From positions 6,611,501-6,675,500 of the forward strand of contig NC_092030.1 of assembly GCF_042242105.1 (NCBI RefSeq): 64,000 nt of DNA, written 5' to 3'. Below the pieces are notes generated by a model, which searched no databases, was not told the DNA's origin, and saw nothing but the letters and a program-made list of their open reading frames with translations. The position numbers were made by a program, and so were the translations under genes. Below are positions 58,171-64,000 of this stretch, piece after piece; the stretch's first letter is position 1, and each line of letters begins with the position of its first letter. This DNA comes from Pempheris klunzingeri. Its lineage: Eukaryota; Chordata; Actinopteri; Acropomatiformes; Pempheridae.

Positions 58171-59261
58171 TGCTCCAGGAGATTTGTTTGAATTTGAAAG
58201 GTTACTTACCATGTGTTTTGTCTGTCCCTCGTTCACTTTCACAACATTCTTGGCAATGTGTGCCATCACAGGAATCAAACTCTCTGCTGTGTAGTCCATG
58301 TAGTGCTGCAGTGTCACATCCTGAGGACACATTTCAGAACGTCATCCTCAACATTATGAGGAGCTGCATCTAAGCCATTTGGCCCAATATATATATATAT
58401 CCATCCATATACATACTCTAAGAAAAGTTGTGCTCTCAGAAGCTGCCAGTGATTTAGAAGTGAAACTCACCCAGTCACCAGCATCCAGGATTTTGAGGGC
58501 AAGAGCCAAAGCAGCACTTGCTACCATGGAAGGTGGGAAGTGAACCATCTCATAGTCAACCATAGTGAGCTCCAGGAGGTATTTTGCAAGGGTGTGTTGC
58601 TCAGCAGTTACCTGAAAGGAGTAAGGGGGGTGTTAGTGGCTGGTAAATGCATACCCAAATCTAGTTTTGGCTGTATCAAGATGCAGCGACTAACCTCATA
58701 AATCTTTGATGCCCTTCTGAGGAACTGCAGGGGAAGAGGGCGGCCTAGTTGGAACTTGAGCACGCGGAGGATCGTCATCTCCATGTCTCTGATTTGGGCA
58801 GTGGTGTAGGCCCTGTCCGTCACGTAGGCAAAGTCTGAGATCTCAGGAGGATACATCTCCTCATATTTGGAAGCGAGGAACATGGCAGTCACACCAACCA
58901 GCTGCAGCTGCTTCTTGGGGACTGGGTGGTCCTAATGGAGGTAGGATTATGCAGATTTTAGAAACAGGGGTGGCACATAGCATAAAGACTATGCAGTGAT
59001 GACAGTTTCAGAGAAGTAATTGACAGGCTCAAATTGGAAAGTCACACACCTGAAGAAAGCGGTCAATGATTCCCACAGTCATGTACATCGTCTCCTGCAG
59101 CAGACGGAACTTAAGGTTCACCTGCACTAGCCAGTCAATGAGAATGGCCCGCATGTTACCAGTCACCTCCTGACCTTGCAGATAAGTGGATCTGACGTTC
59201 TGCTCAACCTGAGACAGGAAACCAAAGATGAGTACAGGAATCACACACACTATAGCTTGAC

Positions 59262-59292
<31 letters not shown>

Positions 59293-60381
59293 GATGCTTG
59301 CCTCAAGCTGTCGGAGATACTTGTAGATGTCCTTCACATATTCACTGCAGAGCATGGGGTTGTCATAGTCGTCGGCATCCACGTCCCTGATGGCAGTGTG
59401 AAGGATGACGTCTGAAAATGCTTGACAGAGGTCTGCAGGCTCACAGCCAGAGGTCTCCATGGGCGTGGGGGACGCTGGTTCAGGCAGGACCTGGAACAGT
59501 AGAGATACCAATGCAGTGTTTAAACAAACTGAAACACCACACCCAGCAGTGCAGTACCAAATAATGGCCAGATAACTGTGGCCTACAACTCACCTGCACC
59601 TCAGGCTCAGGTTTAACTGGAACAACATTTTTTGGTTTTGGTTCAACAGCCGCTTTTTCAACTTTGGTGGTAACTTTGGTCTTCTTGGTGGCCTCTGTCT
59701 TGACAGTCTAAGACGAGAAAGTAAAGTCAGAATTAAACTCACAAAAGGTTAAACAGATAAGCTGAAGTCTAAACACTGGTTACTCTTAAACGCAACTTCT
59801 TGCAGACGTGCAGTTTACAGAAATGATTGAACATGTAAAGAACCGCTCACTGCTTTTTAGACTTGATGCAAATTAAAACTCAAACGCAACACCAACATTA
59901 GCCGCTCGGTGTTGAGAGCATGCATTAGCAGGTCTGAAATGCACCACTACGAACTGAACCTGAGAGGAAGCTGCATAGTTTATAGCATCATTAGCTCCTT
60001 TTACCTTCTTCTGTGCTTCTTTGTTAACTGCGATGTTTCCGATCTCGCCCAGCGCCGCTCGAGGCTTCAGTGAAGGCCCGGTCACCGAGCAGGCCTTTCC
60101 AGCGAGGTCAGTCCTGGTAGAAGCCAAGCGGTTCTGAGGGGAAAATAAGAGCAGTCAGCCTTAAGGTGCATCGCTTGTTTTTAGTTTAGAGTTTGTTGGT
60201 TTTCCGTCGACTTCTTATTATAGAACGGTTGCGCGAGACCAAACCCCACAGCGGTGCACGAGCGCATTTGACATAATAGGCATTTAAAAAAAAATATTAT
60301 AAACACATTTGCAGTCATAATTAACAAAAGAAGAAATTAGAAATAGCTTAAAGTGCTTACTCTGGTTACTCGAAGAGCCAT
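57936..60381 (-). CDS. ccnb1: G2/mitotic-specific cyclin B1, 9 exons, complete
   Basis: Cyclin B1 activates CDK1 to trigger mitosis and is destroyed by the APC/C. Exons in transcription order: 60361-60381, 60005-60133, 59594-59707, 59302-59490, 59050-59208, 58695-58931, 58471-58611, 58210-58320, 57936-58040. Every exon is a whole number of codons, giving 401 aa, the usual cyclin B1 length. A destruction box RAALGEIGN lies at 32-40. The N-terminal cyclin box spans about 140-270 with the MRAIL substrate-docking patch at 170-174 and KYEEMYPPE at 226-234. The second cyclin fold follows and includes [20 protein letters not shown] and [10 protein letters not shown]. All introns are GT-AG except intron 4, which has a GC donor. 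The sequence matches human CCNB1 (compared from memory) rather than CCNB2. The first ATG is MALRVTR, typical of the family. Confidence 0.97.
58138..58166. repeat. Poly-A homopolymer (29) in ccnb1 intron 8
   Basis: This reads as 29 T on the coding strand of ccnb1, about 45 bases downstream of the exon 8 donor. Confidence 0.9.
58210..58320 (-). CDS. ccnb1: ccnb1 exon 8
   Basis: The exon follows GTCCTCAG and encodes [20 protein letters not shown], then [17 protein letters not shown], before GTAAGT. Confidence 0.97.
58471..58611 (-). CDS. ccnb1: ccnb1 exon 7
   Basis: The exon follows CTCCTTTCAG and encodes [20 protein letters not shown], then [12 protein letters not shown] and onward to ILDAGDW, before GTGAGT. 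Confidence 0.97.
58695..58931 (-). CDS. ccnb1: ccnb1 exon 6
   Basis: The exon follows CTCCATTAG. It encodes [20 protein letters not shown], then [19 protein letters not shown], then [17 protein letters not shown], and the donor is GTTAGT. This is the core of the first cyclin box. Confidence 0.97.
59050..59208 (-). CDS. ccnb1: ccnb1 exon 5
   Basis: The exon follows CCTGTCTCAG and encodes [18 protein letters not shown], then the [12 protein letters not shown] cyclin-box start and [13 protein letters not shown], before GTGTGT. Confidence 0.97.
59209..59301 (-). other. ccnb1: ccnb1 intron 4: GC-AG, 93 bp, stop-free and frame-preserving
   Basis: The intron starts GCAAGC rather than GT and ends CAG. 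It is 31 codons long with no in-frame stop, and it contains 29 consecutive T (59262-59290 on the complement). Retention would add 31 mostly hydrophobic residues (ASIY, nine Phe, then [18 protein letters not shown]) just before the cyclin box. Homology to known cyclin B1 proteins places the junction QLE/VEQ here. Confidence 0.85.
59302..59490 (-). CDS. ccnb1: ccnb1 exon 4
   Basis: The exon follows CTGTTCCAG and encodes [20 protein letters not shown], including an SPTP possible proline-directed phosphosite, then [20 protein letters not shown] and YKYLRQLE. It ends at a GC donor. Confidence 0.95.
59594..59707 (-). CDS. ccnb1: ccnb1 exon 3
   Basis: The exon follows CGTCTTAG and encodes a Lys/Thr/Pro-rich low-complexity segment, [19 protein letters not shown], then [19 protein letters not shown], before GTGAGT. 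It is the variable linker between the destruction box and the cyclin box. Confidence 0.92.
60005..60133 (-). CDS. ccnb1: ccnb1 exon 2 (destruction box)
   Basis: The exon follows TCCCCTCAG and encodes [20 protein letters not shown], then [20 protein letters not shown] and QKK. The APC/C destruction box RAALGEIGN fits RxxLxxxxN. Confidence 0.96.
60361..60381 (-). CDS. ccnb1: ccnb1 exon 1 (coding part)
   Basis: The exon encodes MALRVTR and is followed by the GTAAGC donor. It is the first ATG downstream of the CCAAT/CHR promoter. Confidence 0.93.
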
Positions 60382-60467
60382 TTCGAAATGTGTGTCGCTT
60401 CAACAAACAGACGGCGCCTCGTGAGAGAGAAAGATGCGGTGCAGCTTTAGAGCTTCAGCGTCCGGGT

Positions 60468-60473
60468 TTTAAA
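60468..60473 (-). promoter_or_regulatory. ccnb1: CHR-like element of the ccnb1 promoter
   Basis: TTTAAA, an accepted variant of the cell-cycle genes homology region bound by DREAM/MuvB, lies 21 bases downstream of the proximal CCAAT box and about 90 bases upstream of the start codon. Confidence 0.55.
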
Positions 60474-60493
60474 TCATCGCTCGCTGCAAGCTG

Positions 60494-60498
60494 ATTGG
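60494..60498 (-). promoter_or_regulatory. ccnb1: Proximal CCAAT box (NF-Y site), ccnb1 promoter
   Basis: On the minus strand AGCCAATCAG is a full NF-Y consensus. It is one of a pair 32 bp apart. Confidence 0.75.
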
Positions 60499-60525
60499 CT
60501 GGGTCTCGATTTCTCCGATGATCTG

Positions 60526-60530
60526 ATTGG
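60526..60530 (-). promoter_or_regulatory. ccnb1: Distal CCAAT box (NF-Y site), ccnb1 promoter
   Basis: On the minus strand GACCAATCAG lies 32 bp from the proximal box. About three helical turns is the usual spacing in G2/M gene promoters. Confidence 0.75.
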
Positions 60531-60559
60531 TCGAGCGAAGCTGTTTCAAATGCGTTCCC

Positions 60560-61800
60560 TAGACAACCGGTGATCACGTGGTTTATAGATTTTTTTGTTC
60601 ACTTCCTTTTCCTGTTACTTCCTGCTTACTTTCTGAAGCTTATGCACTGTTGTGTTTTTTTCCACAAGAGAGCAAAATAATAAGCACGTTTATTTGCTTA
60701 AAAACGTTTATGTGTTTGAATGTCAAAACACTTGAAAATGATGTGAAGCTATGGTATGTTGTGAGATACAACTTAGCAACCCTATTAATAAACCTCAATG
60801 TGAGAAGCATTGCCTTATAGATGTATATAGCTTTTCAGCACACAGCCCTTCTTTTCTATTATGCAACTACAGAATGTCTTAACTCATGTACTCTGCTATA
60901 ATAGAACTGATGCAAGTTCAAGGAGGCCTGTGGCTTGCAGGCCTGCCAGCCTTGAGAACTTTTCATCTTGTGTAGTGGCCTGGAAGACATAATGTGCAAA
61001 ATAAATCACCATAATTACCAGGGTAACCCAAATGAGCTATTTGCAATCAAACATTTATTTAATATTTATTTAGTATGCACTTTGCAGTTGTATTTTCTGT
61101 TTGGAGGATCACGATGTGGAGCTCCTAACCCACTGACCTCAAAATGTGGATCATATTAAACTCAAGCTGAAAAGCCTTTAAAGTATCAGTCGGGTAATTA
61201 TACATGATCTGGTGCTTGCTACTGAGTTTTATTGTATCGTTGTCTGTGTTTTGTATTTATTTTCTTTGCTGAGTTTCCTGCATTTGTATAAAGGTCCATT
61301 CTATTGTGTATACTTGTTCCCATAAGTTTAAACATGAAAGAAAGCATGGAGTAAATAACCAAAGAAATGAATAAAAAATGAATATGATTTAGTATCAGCA
61401 AAGATGCTACCAGATTTATGCTCTAAATGATCAGGATAAAAACACTTTTATCTGTGCCCTGTAGAAATACCAAAACAGTCACCATCCAGGTATGATGATC
61501 CCATACTTTGAAGGCTCATTTCATTGAACTAACAGGACAAAGAACAACAGATAGAGTGAACTAGCACCCGAAGCCTAATATTGAATGTACAGAAACACTC
61601 GGGGAAATTGAAGTTTACGGGGAGCATTTGAAGGCAACATATGTTTTCGGTCTATGTTGTCTGCACGTATCTTTCTTGATTACATGAACATTAACTGTGA
61701 GTTAGACAACAAGCTGTGGTCTGTCTACTTGGCGGAAGAAGCGGGTTTAATGCTCTGTAATACCCTGAAATGTTTTATGGCTATTCTCCCACTCCTGCTG
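60560..61800. other. Intergenic region between divergent ccnb1 and an unidentified gene
   Basis: About 1.3 kb with no recognised repeat or exon. AT-rich in the middle and GC-richer at both promoter ends. Confidence 0.5.
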
Positions 61801-62088
61801 CCTTCCAATCAGAGGGTCACAATTTCCGTGACGTCCACCGGAAGAGGAGAGGACGCAAACGCACCACGTAAAGCAAAACAGATGCCACCACAAATCAGCG
61901 ATAGAGGACGTCAACGAAATTAGCCGAAGGTGCTCCCAGGCGGAGTGGAGTCTGGTGAGAAGACTGAAAGGAAAGGCTCGAACAACGACCTACCTAGACG
62001 GCCCTAGTTTGTTGGCTCCAAGATAAATCTACTTGTTCTGTGAAACCGAAAAGTTTGAAGAAAAACCGACGTTTCTCTATCATAGAAG
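61801..62088 (+). other. Probable promoter and non-coding first exon of an unidentified gene
   Basis: The segment has a CCAAT box (61805-61809), a TGACGTC CRE-like site near 61829, an ACCGGAAG ETS-type site just after it, and then GC-richer sequence ending in a strong donor (GAAG/GTAAGT, intron from 62089). It holds only a 14-codon open frame from ATG to stop. This pattern fits a housekeeping promoter with a 5' untranslated exon. The coding part would lie beyond the window, so the gene cannot be named. Confidence 0.42.
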
Positions 62089-64000
62089 GTAAGTTAACCT
62101 CGTTAGTTGAGCCACAGCCAGCTAGCTGAGATGGCTGTTGGAGAAGTTTCTGAAATGAACAGTGAAACACTATCAAACAATCTGAAAGTTATGGTTTAAT
62201 TGAAAGCAATTACCGTGGATGTTAATGTAACAATCTTACTTGGCTGTCTTAGCGAGGATTAAAGAAATGATCCGTTTAGTTAACACGTGTCGATGGAAAC
62301 TTTCCTTCTCAACCTAACGCGAAATTATATGCAATTTTCGCATGTTATAACAACTAACGTTAGAAAATAATAAAGCCATAACTTTAACGTGTTTGTTTCT
62401 TTCAACACCGACCAAACTAATAATAAAGTCGGTCAGTATTTAACTTGGCTAACATTGATCTGTTAGCAGCGTCTGTAGACTTGTTCCAGTGAACGGTGTC
62501 TTGTAGGCTAATTACCAAGGTTTTCCAATTTTTTGTTGTGTCCTCTCAGTCGTTTCGATTCACCCACGTATTCCGCATGATGATACTCAAAAAGGCCCTT
62601 TGTTATAAGTTCATGTCAAGACACCCAGTTCGACTGTGGTGGGAACAAAAACAAAGAACAGACAAAAGCAACAACAGAGCTAACGGTGCCCTGCTAGCTA
62701 ACCCCAGTCATGCTAACATAAGCGAGATCACGAGTATCTGCTCACACGGTTATTGCGGCTAGCTGTCGTTAGCATGTGAACAATTGGACTAAAACATAAC
62801 GCTACTGTTCAACTAGGCTTTGTGTGTGTTTTTTAAAACTAGAAGCAGACATAACTGGACTCAGAAGCGACAATGTCTATGCTGTTTGCTGTCGTGTATC
62901 ATAGTTTTCTTTTTTTCTTTTTTTAAAGCAAGACGTTAGCAGCAGCCATTAGCCTGCTAGCATGACTCAGTGGATTTGTGGAAGTGGCACAGCTGTGGCC
63001 CGGTGTTTGTCAGGAAGCAAACGAGGACTGCAGACGAGATAAATGCTATTGATTTGCTTAAACCACCTCTATTGAGCATGTTAAATCGGAGATGAGGTTA
63101 TTGAGCCTCTGGTCGATGTAATCCCGGTCGAGGGTTTGATGTTGGCATGCTCCAAGTATCTTGGGGTCGGTGAGTGATTTTGGCTTTTGTCTGGGTGATA
63201 AACGTGCACCACTCTGCATGCGATCTGTAGGTGTTGTGCTGAATTTTGTACCCATGTCAGAATGAGCTCCCACGAGTCTCCTGCCCATTCCAACACGATC
63301 CAAACTGTGGAGGATGGGTATGGTGGACCTCTGTCTTTATAATGTGTTTCCTCCTTTGGGTTAGGAAGCTGATGGTGCAGACACTCACTCTGACAAGGAT
63401 ACAAATAGTGGCACCAGCTCTGTTTGCGGGACTCTCGAGGTTGTCTATAAATAGATGTGTTCACAGCCTTACTGTCCTGAGGAAACATGCGTGTGTGTGT
63501 GCGCGCGCCTTTGAGATCACAGTGTCACATTGCACTCCTGTGACAGAGGAAAGCCATCGTACACATGTCCATGTACACATGTCCATGTGAGCCTGGAGCT
63601 GCATGCAGTCTGCAGGCTCGCACACACACACACACACACGTGAAGGTGCAGATTGTGGTGGTGTAGTGATGATAGTTTTAGGGAGAGGAGGAAAGATCTG
63701 GTGCAATTCACTGGAGCCTGAACTTGGTGATGTGAATACTTCCCTTCTTAGTTCCCCAGTGTTTTACCAATGATCATGAACAGCCTCACCCCTTTAGTGA
63801 TAGCCTCACAACTTCCTTTAATGTTATTATGAGGCTGACGCAAGTTTGTGTTTGCATGAGTAACTTTGGCAAGAGAAGAGGGGACTGGTACTCTGTGCAC
63901 TAACTTGGTAACTGTGTCAATATTGGCGAAACATTCTGGTTTGTAGACCTGCATGTTTTCCCCTGGAGGCATTTTTGACAAATATAAACATGTTTTCTTT
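62089..64000. other. Probable first intron of the unidentified plus-strand gene
   Basis: A T-rich tract ending in TTTAAAG at about 62910-62929 could be a splice acceptor, followed by ATGACTCAGTGG at 62961, but that frame stops after 26 codons. Short (CA)n and (TG/CG)n runs lie near 63490-63510 and 63621-63639. The stretch 63081-63488 is open on the minus strand without recognisable homology. Confidence 0.4.
63621..63639 (+). repeat. Short (CA)n microsatellite
   Basis: Nine to ten uninterrupted CA units. Confidence 0.85.

Noticed and set aside
59029..59511. Single 160-codon minus-strand frame spanning ccnb1 exons 4 and 5
   Set aside because: Not one exon: it reads through the 93-bp GC-AG intron. 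Cyclin B1 homology places the join at QLE/VEQ. The read-through is reported as a finding instead.
62961..63041. ATGACTCAGTGG start as the coding start of the divergent gene
   Set aside because: The frame stops after 26 codons and no donor with continuation was found inside it.
63058..63488. Overlapping minus-strand open frames as a retrotransposon or gene exon
   Set aside because: No motif I can match to reverse transcriptase, endonuclease or any gene family. Left as unexplained intron sequence.

Overview
This window is vertebrate nuclear DNA, almost certainly from a ray-finned fish and probably a percomorph teleost. The genes have small exons with GT-AG introns, the melanin-concentrating hormone has the teleost 17-residue sequence and an intronless coding region, and the non-coding DNA carries dispersed elements that I recognise from memory as common in percomorph genomes. 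It is not microbial. There is no operon, CRISPR array, prophage or tRNA/rRNA gene. I did not find a convincing undescribed biological system. The less ordinary items are a frame-preserving GC-AG intron in ccnb1, an 80-bp-armed inverted repeat, a single-base-loop G-quadruplex motif and several transposon fossils.

Layout. (1) Positions 533-21052, plus strand: the last ten coding exons of npr2 (natriuretic peptide receptor B, a receptor guanylyl cyclase). They cover the second half of the kinase-homology domain, the hinge helix and the whole cyclase domain; the 5' half of the gene lies upstream of the window. The introns hold repeats, including an antisense L1-type fragment. (2) Positions 25698-30654, minus strand: a complete six-exon spag8 gene (sperm-associated antigen 8, a ciliary/flagellar microtubule protein), tail to tail with npr2. 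The same pair is neighbouring at human 9p13, which supports calling the cyclase npr2 rather than npr1. (3) Positions 38696-39342, plus strand: a complete intronless pmch gene (teleost MCH1 type) with a TATA box and a poly(A) signal. (4) Positions about 39.4-57.2 kb: an 18-kb stretch without a recognisable gene, containing a Tc1/mariner-type MITE, a long inverted repeat, a minisatellite and copies of dispersed repeats. (5) Positions 57936-60381, minus strand: a complete nine-exon ccnb1 gene (cyclin B1, 401 aa) with a G2/M-type promoter of two CCAAT boxes 32 bp apart plus a CHR-like TTTAAA. (6) Positions about 61.8-62.09 kb, plus strand: the probable non-coding first exon of an unidentified gene that diverges from ccnb1 and continues beyond the window.

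The genes are not a functional cluster. npr2 makes cGMP in response to C-type natriuretic peptide, Spag8 sits in axonemal microtubules, MCH1 is a neurohypophysial paling and feeding peptide, and cyclin B1 drives entry into mitosis. The notable genome-level facts are the conserved npr2/spag8 pair and the intronless hormone gene sitting in an unrelated neighbourhood.
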